Shown here: one piece after another, positions 42,528-54,300 of the stretch
How positions within the stretch are numbered: the first letter of the stretch is position 1
Layout of the letters: every line of letters begins with the position of its first letter
Source of the DNA: Capronia americana
Taxonomy: Eukaryota; Ascomycota; Eurotiomycetes; Chaetothyriales; Herpotrichiellaceae
DNA: 64,000 bases
Direction of reading: 5' to 3'
Assembly: GCA_016110215.1 (NCBI GenBank)
Contig: JADWQD010000001.1
Span: 124,001-188,000 of the forward strand
Program-made: the position numbers and the translations under genes
The notes under the pieces: model-generated
Seen by the model: only the letters and a program-made list of their open reading frames with translations
What the model was told of the DNA's origin: nothing
The model's database searches: none

Positions 42528-45074
42528 CTATGCCCGACCGGCAGCCCTCTCCGCCTCCTCCCTCTCCTTCTTTCGCTTTTTCGCTGCAAGCTCCCTCCGT
42601 CTCGACTCCTTTTTGAACCATTCGCTTTCAGGCTCCTTTTTCTTGCCTCGGCGGTCCTGCTCGCGGTACATCGGGGCAGAGACGCCACCGCCACTGACAT
42701 CCGCCAGCAAGCCAGCTTGCCTGCGAACTTGTGGTTTCTTTGACCGGGCCTTGGCTCCGCCACCACCTGCACTGAGGTGGCTCCACATGTTGTCTTCGAC
42801 CTTCTCAATGTCGGCGGCCGTCTCATTCTGTAGCAGTACGTCGGCCAGCAATTCATTTCTCTCTCGCGAGGTCGAGTATCTTAGGTCTTCCTTATCCATA
42901 CCGGCCAAGTGTGTAATCGTTTTAAACGCATAGCCCTGGTCAACGAGGAAAGCTTGTCGTTTCGCGCTATAGGCCATCTCTGTGGTGTCCTTGGAGACCA
43001 GCGAGTAAAAGAATGCATTAAACCCTTCATCATTGCGCCGCTTCGCTCGCAAGATCCGTCCCAGTCGTTGTGCTTCCTGACGTCTTGACCCATAATGCGA
43101 GGAGATCTGAATCAAGCATGTCGCTTCGGGCAGGTCGAGGGACGTATCTCCGATTTTCGAGAGGAAGATGGTGCTGGTCTCACGGCGTTCATCGTTCTGA
43201 AATTTTTGTAAAACCTCGATTCGCTCGTTGTTGCTGGTCTCGCCGCAGATGTAGTATCTCCCGATGGTTCTCGCATAGTGCTGGAGCGCATACAGGTTGT
43301 CGCTGAATACAATGATTTTGTCGCCTCTCTTTTCATGGTAGTTGATGAGGTATTGGCAAACCCGGAACTTCTCGGGATTCATGATGTAGAACAGTGGCTG
43401 CTTCCGTGGGCTCGCATTCTGGTATTCTTGATAGAACTCAATTGACATTGGACACCAGACTTCGGCGCATTGCACTTTCGCGATGTGACCTTGGTCGGCC
43501 AACTCCATCCAGTTAGCCTCGTACAGTTTCGGGCCGATAAGGAAATTGAGATCGGTGATTTTGTCGTCTTCGCGGAGTAAGGTGGCAGTTAGACCAAGCT
43601 TGCAGTGAGCCCGAATGGTTTCACCAACCCTTCTGAACATCTTGGCGGGGACCACATGCACTTCATCTAGCAGCATGAGACCCCATTCTTTACTTTGTAT
43701 CCATTCCATCATCTGTTGAGTGTCGTGGGCACGCTTGCCACCGGCTGTAATCATCGAATAGGTTGTGACCAGCACTCCCGCTTCTCCTTTGAACCTATAT
43801 TTGTCGGTTGCAGAAAAGACAGCGATGTCGTCTTTCTGGATGTCAGACCATTTCTTGAATTCGTTGGACCATTGATAACTCGACATGGCACTGGTGCATA
43901 GGACGACAATGCTCTTTTTGATATGACAGCCTGCCGTGATACCGACCAGTGTCTTGCCTGCGCCACAGGGGAGGACAATGATACCGCTCTTACCGCGACC
44001 ATTGCCGAACATCTTGCTTAGCGCCTTCTCTTGATACGGCCGGATCTGGGTCGAAGGTTTTAGGTCGATCGCAAGGGAGGGATTTTCGAAGTCATTGGCA
44101 AAGTCGTACTCGGAGATGGCAGGATACCCAATATCTAGGCACCGCTTGGCCACTTCGTCACGTTTGTTCGGGGCAACCTCAAAGTTGGTGGCTTCCTTAT
44201 ACGTGTCCTCTTCGTCTTCTTCATCTCTGAGTGCCGCAATCATAGCCTCGTTCTCATTCGGAGGATTGTCGCGGGGTATCTCCACATTGTTTTGCCCAGC
44301 TTGTGTCATGCCTTTGGCATTGCTGGTGCCTTGGATGACAGTCGCCTTTGTCTGGATGACGCCAGTCTGAACATCGGTACCGACGGCTTTACAGGGACCG
44401 ATGATGGGGTCTCTCAGAAGCATATCGACGATACTGCGTTCATCCGACTCGACATAGAACTTGTTATTCCGCAGCACTAGTCGGACTTTGCCATAAGTTT
44501 TGGTGTGCCTGTTGATGAATTCGATCACGCTTTCGGGCACGTGGGTCTTCGACAGTTTCTCTAGCGCACGTATGATATCTTCACCGCGTAGACCTACCGA
44601 TAGGGCTGCATAGAGACTGTGCTCTGTGAACCGATATTCGTGGAGATATGTTGGTCTCGACTGAGGCTCGGCAATTGTAGTAAGTAAGTCTGTGGCCTGC
44701 GATGCCAAGGGGGAGAAACTCTCCAGGGTGATCTTGGGCCCCTTCTTCGATCCAGCAGAGACATTTGGGTCGATCCACAGCGGCCGGTTGTCGTGATCTG
44801 CTTTCAACGACAACCATGAGAAGTCCTTTTCACCAAAAATTGATGGCTTATATTTCTGCTTTATGCCTTGGAATGAGCTGAAGTCTAGTCTTGCCCTGGC
44901 CTTGCGAATGTGCTCTTTCTCGCTATCACTCGCGTCATCTTGTGAGCGCCTATCGGAGCCCTCAAAGTACTCATCGTCGCTGTCGAGGCTTACGGGTGTG
45001 GAGGCAGCAGGCGTGGAGCGCTTTGAGGATCGACCACTGGCAGCGTCTCCCAACGCTTTCCGCTTGAGGGACAT
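42528..45074 (-). CDS. SSL2: TFIIH DNA translocase/helicase subunit Ssl2/XPB
   Basis: A single exon encodes 848 aa from the ATG at 45074 (MSLKRKALGD). An in-frame ATG at 45149 would add 25 residues of unlikely sequence. Motifs in order are: N-terminal XPB domain (PTYLHEYRFTEHSLYAALSVG), Walker A G371-AGKT, DEVH box at 470-473, TATLLRED with the XPB-specific RED motif (501-503), and C-terminal helicase motifs up to QRLGRILR. A basic Glu/Lys/Arg tail ends the protein. Ssl2 opens promoter DNA in transcription initiation and acts in nucleotide excision repair within TFIIH. Length matches fungal orthologues. It is divergent from the small membrane protein gene at 45470. Confidence 0.96.
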   Translation of the reverse strand: MSLKRKALGDAASGRSSKRSTPAASTPVSLDSDDEYFEGSDRRSQDDASDSEKEHIRKARARLDFSSFQGIKQKYKPSIFGEKDFSWLSLKADHDNRPLWIDPNVSAGSKKGPKITLESFSPLASQATDLLTTIAEPQSRPTYLHEYRFTEHSLYAALSVGLRGEDIIRALEKLSKTHVPESVIEFINRHTKTYGKVRLVLRNNKFYVESDERSIVDMLLRDPIIGPCKAVGTDVQTGVIQTKATVIQGTSNAKGMTQAGQNNVEIPRDNPPNENEAMIAALRDEEDEEDTYKEATNFEVAPNKRDEVAKRCLDIGYPAISEYDFANDFENPSLAIDLKPSTQIRPYQEKALSKMFGNGRGKSGIIVLPCGAGKTLVGITAGCHIKKSIVVLCTSAMSSYQWSNEFKKWSDIQKDDIAVFSATDKYRFKGEAGVLVTTYSMITAGGKRAHDTQQMMEWIQSKEWGLMLLDEVHVVPAKMFRRVGETIRAHCKLGLTATLLREDDKITDLNFLIGPKLYEANWMELADQGHIAKVQCAEVWCPMSIEFYQEYQNASPRKQPLFYIMNPEKFRVCQYLINYHEKRGDKIIVFSDNLYALQHYARTIGRYYICGETSNNERIEVLQKFQNDERRETSTIFLSKIGDTSLDLPEATCLIQISSHYGSRRQEAQRLGRILRAKRRNDEGFNAFFYSLVSKDTTEMAYSAKRQAFLVDQGYAFKTITHLAGMDKEDLRYSTSRERNELLADVLLQNETAADIEKVEDNMWSHLSAGGGGAKARSKKPQVRRQAGLLADVSGGGVSAPMYREQDRRGKKKEPESEWFKKESRRRELAAKKRKKEREEAERAAGRA

Positions 45075-45469
45075 GCCACCGGGCTGCAGCGACGGAGACG
45101 TTGAGGAATCGCGAGAATACCAGTAGAGAAAGAATCTTGCGGCGAACAAGTGAGGGACAGATGAGCTGAATAAAAGATGGACAGTAAGAAGTGAACTCGA
45201 GGAATCGTGACGGAGGGTTCAAGAAGATTCACGCCTGGTCCTGCCTGCGCGGAATAAAGTAATGGCGCGCCGGTCATTAGCGCAACGGTGGCGTATTGAC
45301 TCAGTGGCGCAAAGCGTCACTCGATGCGGAGTTTGCTTTCTCAAATTGCTCTCTCCAAGGACTACATAGTCAGTACTTTCCCCCGTCACCTGTTCCAGTG
45401 CCGTAAACCCGATCTCTTCTGCTACCGGGAATTGACCAGAAGCAAGTCCTGCCAAAGTACACTTCTGTG
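45075..45469. promoter_or_regulatory. bidirectional promoter of SSL2 and a small membrane protein gene
   Basis: These 395 bp lie between divergent start codons. Nothing further can be read reliably apart from a GGCGCGCC palindrome near 45268. Confidence 0.4.
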
Positions 45470-46062
45470 ATGGAAAGGTAGCTGAAGCTACTGAAGATGA
45501 ATACTGTAAGACCCTTGTCCCGTGCCGTGCTTTCAGAGACTTGGACGGCTAAATCTGTGGTGCAGATTAAATCAACTTGGTGAGGACTCTTGGGCGCATC
45601 CTCTGTCTTCCTACTTGACGGATGCTTCATCTCAAAGCGCGTACGTGTCGGACATATAGCTAACGGGCGGTGGACAGGATCGGCTGGGGTGTCCTCTGCG
45701 TCGCCGGCGGAGGCGCATACTACTTTGCAAAGAAATCCATCAATGCGGACCGAGCCGCACGATTTGAAGCGGAACAACAAAAAAAGTACCGACTGCAACG
45801 CTATGAAGACAAGCAGTACTCGTTCAACAATGCCCCTGCTACTTCCAAATCAAAGGCAAGAACAAAAGATCAGGCGGACTCGTCCACTGGCACACACAGT
45901 ACTAAGGGGCTGGACCATGCGGGTAGTCCAAGCAGCGAGATAAGTGAGGATGCAGCACCGGTCGGTCATGCGCCAGTCGATGGCGAGCAGAGAGTACGCG
46001 AGAAGAGCAAGTACGAAGCTGCGGAGCCGTTCCGAAGCAAGAAGGGCGACCGCTTGAGCTGA
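45470..46062 (+). CDS. conserved small membrane protein with an 8-nt first coding exon
   Basis: Exon 1 is 45470-45477 (ATGGAAAG) and exon 2 is 45678-46062, with a 200-nt intron (GTAGCT donor, AGCTAAC branch, GGACAG acceptor), giving 130 aa. Splicing produces MERIGWGVLCVAGGGAYYFA, which I recognise as a conserved start in filamentous-fungal homologues. The long frame otherwise lacks an ATG and opens with GTG. The first 20 residues form one transmembrane helix, followed by KKSINADRAARFEAEQQKK and a hydrophilic, low-complexity tail. It may correspond to a fungal DUF (DUF4748-like), but that assignment is from memory. No function is known. It could be mitochondrial or ER-associated. Confidence 0.7.
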
Positions 46063-46351
46063 GGGAGGGACAAAACAAGACCATGTGCACTTCATAACCG
46101 ATAGATCGTGCATTGGCTGTTGTTGATGCGTGCATCTGATGTGTACAAATACCCCGGCGTCTGGTGCGAATCCATTGCCCGGCTTGTTTCTCTCTAGTGT
46201 TCCTGTTGTACCGGGATCTACAACTTCAAGATGATGGGTATTTCGCTGATGACTCCCCTCCAAAACAATCCATGCAGGACGAATACCCTGACTCCTTTAA
46301 CGCCGACACCGTGCTGGCTGACTGATTCTCGATTCGTTATGTCCGTCTTGG

Positions 46352-46585
46352 TCATGCATGGCAGCAAAGGGGTGCATAGTGCTTCTTGGAGGCATTGGGA
46401 TGCCCTGATTCACGCTCTCTTTTCGACTCGATCGCTGGAGGGACAAATGGTAGAATGACTGCCGATGTTATTATCGCGCCGGCAACGGCAGATTGCAGTT
46501 TGGTCGCGGGTCTCGGTGCTTGTGCGGAGAAATGGCGGACTGCTGTCTGAGTGAGGGTGCTCGTGACTGCGCCGGCGAGACTCAT
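46352..46585 (-). CDS. possible small mitochondrial membrane protein
   Basis: A single exon encodes 77 aa from the ATG at 46585, which sits in a good context (CAACC before ATG) after a pyrimidine-rich leader. The N-terminus (MSLAGAVTSTLTQTAVRHFS) looks like a mitochondrial presequence: no acidic residues, with Arg and hydroxylated residues. One transmembrane segment follows (about AVAGAIITSAVILPFVPPAI), then a charged tail. No family is recognised. The last 15 residues are less protein-like, so a 3' intron or different end is possible. Confidence 0.42.
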   Translation of the reverse strand: MSLAGAVTSTLTQTAVRHFSAQAPRPATKLQSAVAGAIITSAVILPFVPPAIESKRERESGHPNASKKHYAPLCCHA

Positions 46586-47540
46586 GGTTGTTGATGTGGT
46601 AGACTGATCCGTGTTTTACAGAGACCTGTTCGTACCGCAATTTCTAGAGGCCCAGTGGCCGGCTCTGATCGACGAAGGCTGAGGTAGAGTGCGGGGGAAT
46701 TCTGTTTATGAGGATGTAGAGGATAACTTCGATTTGCGGATTTCGACGTGGACACTGGAAAGAAGCAGGGAGAGCCGCACAGAGGAAGAGACAAGTTTAA
46801 AAGGAGCCCACTGTCACACGACGTCGGATAAAAGGCGTCAAGGATTAGAGGCAGTGCTCTGTTGTTGGGACTTTGACTCAGAACCGGGCGCGAACAGGGA
46901 CGGTGGGATTTGGAGAGGCCAGCGATTGCGTGCTGAGAAATAGAAATGATGCGTGTGGATGGCCACTGAAACTGTCAGGTACGGATCGCGAGGGCGGCTC
47001 ATGTGCTGGCCAGCTGTAGTAATACTTGACAGAGGCTCCGGTGGCCTGAGACTGGTCTACCGCAAGCACTGGATTTGTCCAGGGTTGGTAATATACTCAC
47101 TTACTTGTGCACGCCCTCGTACCAAGTAAATTTCGAAGAGTTAGGCGTTTCCCGCCGAATGTCGAACGACCGATCTATACGCGGAATTCGTGCCGGGGAT
47201 AACTCACCTGACACGAGGGCACCGGGCAAAAGCGGCCTCTCTGACTTGAACCGATCTGACCGATACATTGGAAACTGAAAGATGCGTGCGTGAACGCCGT
47301 GCCGATGACCCGAAAGAAGACTGGGCGCCAAGAGCGCATATGGTGCGTTTTGTGCTTTAATGCTCCTCCGTAAGTGTGGCTCTGTGGCTTCAGCCACAGC
47401 CTCGCCAGACTGCGATCTTCATCCACAGTCACAGTGCATCTGCGGCCAGCTCCAGCCGGCAAACCAAATTCAAGGTCTCGGGAACCTGGATCATTTCAGT
47501 TATGACCTAAACGCCCAAACTCATTCCATGTCTATTCGCA
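46586..47540. other. intergenic region upstream of the CID-domain gene
   Basis: No gene is supported. Just before 47541 an ATG at 47528 opens an out-of-frame upstream ORF that overlaps the main start codon. Confidence 0.45.
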
Positions 47541-49149
47541 ATGGCTGCGCACATCTCGATCGCCAAAGCCTCTTTCAGCGCATCACTACTACGGCCGGAC
47601 GTGACGAAAGTGTCCCGCGACGACATCGCCGTCTTCCACGATGCCTTCGAGGCTATGCTCACTAAATGCTCGGGTCGCAATATACAGGTCTGAGGCATTC
47701 AAAGTCACCGCATACTCTGGAGGCGGATTAACTGAAGAACTATAGACGTGCAAACAATGGCTGTTGGAAAACGTGGTCGTCTCAACAGGGAGGACGACGG
47801 CACTTGGGAAATACCTAGTCACAATCTCCAAACATCTCGCCAGCCGACAAGATGAAGCGACCCCGACGAACCTCGCACGCCGACAACGGCTCCATATTCT
47901 CTACCTTGTCAATGACCTCCTGCATCATGGCAAATACCACGCGCATGACCAAACCGTGCAAGGTACCCTGACACAATCTCTACAGCCCATCGTAGTTGAG
48001 CTTGTCAAACTCGGTGCGGCTGAGGCGAAATCTCGTGTCGCAAGGCGGCTGTCGGATGTGGTCGATCTTTGGGGAGAAGAAGAGTATTTTGGGCAGGAAA
48101 TCATTGCGCAACTGCGAGGTGCATTGACCGGCACAACCCAAGAAACAAAACCTCCTGCAGAACCGACAAGCCAGGCAAAGGAACTGCCCTACCTCCTTCC
48201 ACTAACCCATGGGGACCCCTCTTCGCCCTATTACGACCTGCCTGCGGGCAACCTCATGCGTCACATTGTGCCAAACAGCTCCCAGCCAATGAGGATTCAT
48301 GAAATTCGAGCCCTGCAACTCTCAGCCGGCCCCGCGGACGATAGCTTGGTGAATGCGCTGAAGGACTTCCTCAAAGACGTCGACGGCATTGATGGCTCCC
48401 TCTGGAAACTGGAAGAGGCAGGCCTCTCCCCCGAGCTGGACGAATTGGGCCAGATATCTTACCATGACGAGGCCGGTGACTTGGTTGGTGACACCTACTA
48501 TGGATGGTCGAGGGCGTTTTGTGAAAAGATGAAGAAGCGTGGCAGACGTGGGTCCGGGAGGTCATCTCAGCGCTCAAGATCAAGGAGCGCAGATCGCAGC
48601 CGAAGCATCACCCCTCGAAAGCGTAGACGACGCAGCCATTCCAGCCGCGGACGGTCTCCATCCTCGGGCTCTTACAGCAGGTCTCTTTCCAGACCCAGAT
48701 ATGCTCGGCGACTGAAGAATGGAAGCCGAAGCGCAAGTCGGTCACGCTCGAGAAGTGGTTCGTATTCTCCGGAGTACAGCCCAAAGCTAGTGCATTCTCT
48801 CAGAAGTGAGCCGGCAGGGACCCATGTTAGTACTGGCGGCTCTCTAGTCGTTCCCTCACCAGCCCCTCCGCCGCCCGCAGCGGCACCTCCAGTATCAATC
48901 GGGGTGCCATTTCCACCTCTACCCTTCGGGCCTCCAGGCGTACCCGTGCCACCACCGCGACCACCCCACTGGGCTGGCCTGTGGCCTCCCCCTCCCCCTC
49001 CGCAGTTTACCCAGGGGCTTGCAAGCTACCAAAATCTGCCACTCCCACCTCCTCCGCCGCCCAATTATCCTTACCCACCTGCGAGCTGGCCTGCCTACCC
49101 TAACGTGCCGCCTGGACAGAACAATCAGTATCCTGGAGGGCGGCAGTAA
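47541..49149 (+). CDS. CID-domain, RS-rich RNA-processing protein (CHERP/SCAF-like)
   Basis: Exons 47541-47687 and 47746-49149 give 516 aa. The intron is 58 nt (GTCTGA donor, GGATTAACTGA branch region, CTATAG acceptor). The N-terminal 130 residues form a CTD-interacting domain: helices with the RRQRLHILYLVNDLLHHGK block and WLLENVVVSTGRTTALGKYL. The centre (about 255-335) is an SR/RS domain, and the C-terminal 130 residues are extremely Pro-rich with poly-Pro runs. CID proteins bind the phosphorylated RNA polymerase II CTD and link transcription to splicing or 3' processing. This architecture (CID, RS, poly-Pro) is close to animal CHERP/SR140 and its fungal relatives. Confidence 0.82.
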
Positions 49150-51054
49150 GACGGTGAATGGGTGTCGAGAGCGGAACTTGACGACCCCTCAGTCTGACTC
49201 GCACGGCGATACCTGCGATTCGACAAGCCAGTACTGATCGACCTCAAGTACCAGAAGCTCCAACCAAAGAGGCTATCATCTGGCTCCGTGCGAGTCTAGG
49301 TGCTGCGATTTGCGCTGCAGGCATGTCCCCAACTGCACGCCCCGCATAAGTGCGATGATCAAAGTCAGCTGCTGTACGAGGAACAATGCCTACGAGTAGG
49401 CCAGCACGACGCCAACCCAGTGATGAGAAGTACACCTAGCATCTATTTCTTATCATGCCGATCGCGTGGCCTCGTCGATTCCCGGAATCTCTTGATCGAG
49501 AACACCTCGGGTCGAACTTGATTGCCGCCTAGCCTTCAGGAGAGCATCATACGATGACATTGTAGCGGGCTATTTATTGGCGTGAGTAAACTCGGTCCCA
49601 CCTCGTCGCCTGGCTAGAAGGGTACCAGCCTTTGTGCTGCAAGTTGATCAATCCTCACTGTCTACACGGAAGAGGAAGCTTTCGAGCTCAGAGTCCAGTG
49701 TGTCCACCCCAGATCAAAGGAAATGGATGTCCACCTGCATGCTGGAGATTGTTTCCACCTATGTATGAGGATTTGCTCGACAGTCAAGGCTACTAAAACC
49801 CCATGACCCTTTGATGCTCTTTTTTTTTTCAGGCAGCCGTTCGACTCGCATTATCACGCATGGTGGACTCGATGAGGGTGTACGAGCACTCGTCTCAGAC
49901 GGAGCATGGCCAGAACCACAATTATAATAAACCATCTTGCAGGTTCAGGGTCCTGCCCTGCTCTCGACTTTAAGCTGCGGGTGGCTTGGCTTGGCACACG
50001 CAAGGCTGCACTTGCTCCACCCGTGGGCTCGACGACGTCATTGCTGCGCCCCCCGGGACCAAGCGTGAGTCTTTGTCAGTGGCCGGTTATTCGATGCATC
50101 TTCCCGCCCATGCACCCAATAACACACTCGCGCTTTCCAGAGACGACCACCACCATTTCGCGTGACGAACAGCCTTTCCAGAGAGGGATCGAGGACTCAT
50201 GATATGGCACGTATGGAAAGCCGACTGCTTCCTGAGATGCTTCAGTCTCGAAGTGCCTGGTGCTTCACCACAACCCTCCACCTGCCGTTCCCAGTAATGG
50301 CATCTGCGACGGCGACTACCCCCACCGCCGATCGCTTGCAACAAAGCTCCTACTCGCATGCTTATCTTCAGCGTCTGAGCATGAGAATGCCATGTTTGTC
50401 CACTGGGGAGGCGTTGTGTCTAGAGCCTCCTCTTCATCCACATGTGGCATGCTGGCCTATCAAGCGGGAGATGCGATCATGTCGCATGCCTTGAACTGCC
50501 AGACCCTGAAGGACACAGCTCTTCTGCGAGCGATCGGCAGGGTCGTTCTCCACCAGTCGACGGGCGCACGACCGGTTCTCATTCGTTCAATCCCCACGTT
50601 GGCCTCGAAGATCTGTATTTTGTATGGTAATCGAAGGCTCACCTTTGCCGTCTGATCGTCGCTTCTCCAATATCTGGTTCGCTAGGTGGCCGTTCGGCGT
50701 CGGCTGACTGACGGCAACATGCATAACCTTTCCTGGAGTCTCACAGATGTTACTGGTCTGCCTACGCCATTTCTTTGCCTCGGGGCTTTGGCATTGCCTC
50801 TGCCCGTAGCTTGCGCTCATTCTGGCTGCTGCTTTCCCATAGTCCTGAGAATATCAGCCTGGTATGCAGGATCATCCAAGACTGATATATAACCACGGCG
50901 TCAATTTCTTCCCCTTTCAACTCACTCCTTCCTCCTCTAACAGTCACATTCGTGAAACAAGTCGAGCAATTCCAGTCAACACAAACTCTTTTCTTGAGCA
51001 CAAGGAGAACCATATTTTCATCCTCCAACACACCGAGTCTCGCCATCACCAAAC
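49150..51054. other. gene-free intergenic region
   Basis: In 1.9 kb no ORF has recognisable protein character. The last 150 bp (CT-rich, 50900-51050) look like the leader of the gene at 51055. Confidence 0.45.
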
Positions 51055-51300
51055 ATGCCTGCCGCCGTCGAATATCTCACTTCTCCTCAACATGACGGTC
51101 TCGACTACGAGTCAGATCCAATCGCGGCAATGACTTCATATTCTCGCATGATGCACAGCCATACCAAATCACAAATGGATGCTGCTACGCGGTCAGCACG
51201 CCGACGAAGCAGTTCTTCCGCTGGTGTTAATGCACACGCCAACACTGGATTGTCGAAACAAAGCACCCACAGCAGCACCTCATCACGATCCTCGTTTTAG
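51055..51300 (+). CDS. small conserved Ser-rich protein, function unknown
   Basis: A single exon encodes 81 aa. The start (MPAAVEYLTSPQHDGLDYES) and the following DPIAAMTSYSRMMHSHTKSQ resemble a small protein conserved across Pezizomycotina. The C-terminal 35 residues are Ser/Arg/His/Thr-rich and disordered (SARRRSSSS). The ATG follows a CT-rich leader and has good context (CAAAC). There is no signal peptide or membrane segment. The role is unknown; such proteins are often highly expressed in conidia or under stress, but nothing in this sequence proves that. Confidence 0.68.
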   Translation: MPAAVEYLTSPQHDGLDYESDPIAAMTSYSRMMHSHTKSQMDAATRSARRRSSSSAGVNAHANTGLSKQSTHSSTSSRSSF

Positions 51301-54300
51301 ACGCCACCAGCCCATCATCCTGTCTGAGCGTTAAATTAATCAAATCTCGAACCAGCCTTCGACAATCATATTCGACTTGGCCATGCACTCTCCATCAGGC
51401 GGAAAAGGAATTTCAGGCGGCCTTTGGGCACAGGTGTCACGTAAAAGCGCCCCGAATTTTTTTCTTTCGGCTTCGGCTGGTACCCGGATAAGGTCCCAAT
51501 TATGCAGTACTTGGTTCTATGTACGTGCCCACAGTCTTAGCTCGTGAGCAATACGCATCACGTTGTAGCAACTCTTGGGTGGGGTTCTTATGCCTAGAGC
51601 AGCATGCATTTAGATGGCGCATATACTTGTTTGTGTTGGGTGCATTGATAGAGCGTGTGAGGTCTCTTCATACGGAGTACTCAATGATGAATTAAACACA
51701 CTGCTGAAGAGCTATCGCTTTATTTCCTAGGTATCTGTTTCCATGATACACAATATCTGTGCCGTCCAGGAAGATTCTTGTAAGGGAAATGCTAAGGTAG
51801 TCTACGAACAATATCATGAGCCCGGGCAGTTGCAACAACTAGGAGTGTCTTACGAGTACGAGTACCTGGTGCTAACAAAGTCACCAGGAGGGTTCCTGCC
51901 CGTGCACCTACGAGTACCGTGCTTACCCAATTTCTCCGAGGTCAATGTTCGGCTGGGCGGGATGGTCTTTGCTGTGAGCGGTTGGGCAACAGCCTCGCAG
52001 ATCGCTTGCATCATTCCTCCTTCGGTGCACCAGAAGCACGTCATACCCGTACGGGACAGAAACTGTTTTGCCACAACTCTCCAGGCATTCCCCACATGCT
52101 CATCGTCCCTCGGTTCTGCGTGATCACCATGATGGATCTAGCGTGGGTATCATGGCTCTGTGGCTCGCCTCATGGAACATATCATCATGGGAATGTGAAA
52201 TCAGAGATGGGACATTCTGATTGTCCGATCTAAGGATCCTCGTCTTTCAGCTCCATGAGGCTTCTCGACGATGACTGGAACCAGCAAGCTCCCCCTTATG
52301 CTCGTGCTTTGGAGGATCCCCACCGTACCGAGCACATTGTGACGTCGCCGGGCCGTGAGATATCGACACGGGAGACAGGAGCGAGGAGTGGCACTCTGGC
52401 CACGTCTGGCATATGATGTATGCGGCCGTCGTTTGCCCTCCTGAAGGGCCCCCGAGAGGGGCTGCTGCACATCACCTCCCGGTGCACCTCATCTGCGATA
52501 ACCACAAACTCGAGACTGACGCATGACGCAGGGTGGCACTGAGAGGTAACCTGAAACTGTCCCACCGGCACCAGCTCCAACTCTGACAAGTTCCTTGTTC
52601 ACGAGTCCTTCCAACATGTGACGTCCCTACGCAAAACGACCCTTTAGTAAAGGCCTGCAAGCACCATGCTTCGACCACAGGCATTTATGAGCAAGTCTTC
52701 GATCCTCATTCCGCACAGTTGACAGCATTTCCCATTCCTCGGCGAAACGATCGAGATCGAGATCAAGCTCCATTGTCGCCACCATGACCCCTCAACGCCA
52801 TTTGACACTCTTTTCGCCATGCTACGAGGACTGCAGAACAGCCAGGGACAAAGACCTCGCCGGCAACCGTCATCATGTCAGGTGGTCCTCGCAGCATACC
52901 AGTGGTCGAGTGGTCGCACTTTCTGCGCATGCTCCGCCTTCTCTCAACGGAGGACGATCATTCACCGGGTCTTAGTGGACACCCTCGCAGCCATGCTCTG
53001 ACGATCACTTCAGGGTGTTGGAGTCGTGCTCAAACTCACAGACCCTTCTTGTGTACTCGTATGGGTATGCAGCGACCCGCCAAAAGCGCAGCCTGCTTGA
53101 ACCGAGCAAATTTTGTACCCTGGCGGCCAGACTTATGACATGCTCGATATGTCAGTGGATGTGATGGAGCAATCCCTCCAAGTGATTGCTAGCTGTCCCG
53201 TTGCCGACCCAGTGCTGGATGTGGGGTGCTGAGGGATCTTTGCTGACAGGGAAGTCACTCGTAGATGGTCTCAACCAAACGTCGTCATCGGCCCCAACGA
53301 GATGCTCATGCCTTGCTACCGGCATCAACCATACGACGATGTCGAAATTTCGGACGCTAACACATCGTTATGCCCAGTCGCCGCCATGAACTATGTCATC
53401 GCGATGCTTCATGTGATGGTCTCTTCACAAGATCGTGTTGGCCTTGTTTTTTGGCAACTTCCACTTCCATGGACGAGTCCCGGCGACCATTACGATACAG
53501 TGTCTTCTACTGCAATGTAAGTAATATCGCGGCTATACAGCCAGGACTCTTGTACACTTAACCTTTGAAGGGCATACCTTTTCACTTACGAGTCCATCGC
53601 ATCGATAACGAAAGCTGCTTCGGACACTGAAAGCCCCAGCTAGCCGTTGGTGTTCTCCTACGCACGTCTGACCTGTTGTCTACCCGCCGGCCTTGAGCCT
53701 TTTTCTAACCAGAGCATCATGCAAGCCCCGAGCTGCATGTCAATCATAGATGTTTGAGTCCCTCCTCAGTTATGATGGCTTCATATCGACGAATCGCTCT
53801 TGGTCGAGCTAGATGAGCATTTCGGTTGCGACCGGCAATATTCGCTCTGGCATGCCGTCGTTCAGCCTTACAAAAAGTTCACTGGGATGTTGCGCACCCT
53901 GTTTTGGTACAGCGAGGTCATAGGCTCTCGGCGTGCTTTTCGAGGATTGCACATGTTTCTTGGGTGGGCTTGGTTTTCTGTTTGCTGCCGCCAACCCACC
54001 GCCGCAGAACCTTGTTTTTGTCAATTTATCCATGCCAACTATTATCTCTGCCCATGTACGCCTGTGTCACTAAAGCTCCTTCAAAGAGCCTGAGGGTTGG
54101 ACTAGCATTGGAAATGCTTTTATGTGAAGACGTCAAAATAGAATAAGCCCGAAACCAAGGCACGGGGATTTGAGCCGAGATACATACAGGCGCCTCTGCG
54201 CCAATCCATGTTCAGTTCTTCACCAAAAGTGGGCCAGTGTCCAAGTGTGCGAGATGGCTGAATACTGAGTATGCCATCCATGAGCATCGACTGCGTACAG

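Noticed and set aside
50260..50655. 131-aa plus-strand ORF in the intergenic region
   Set aside because: No domain, mixed composition, no leader-like sequence upstream; likely chance.
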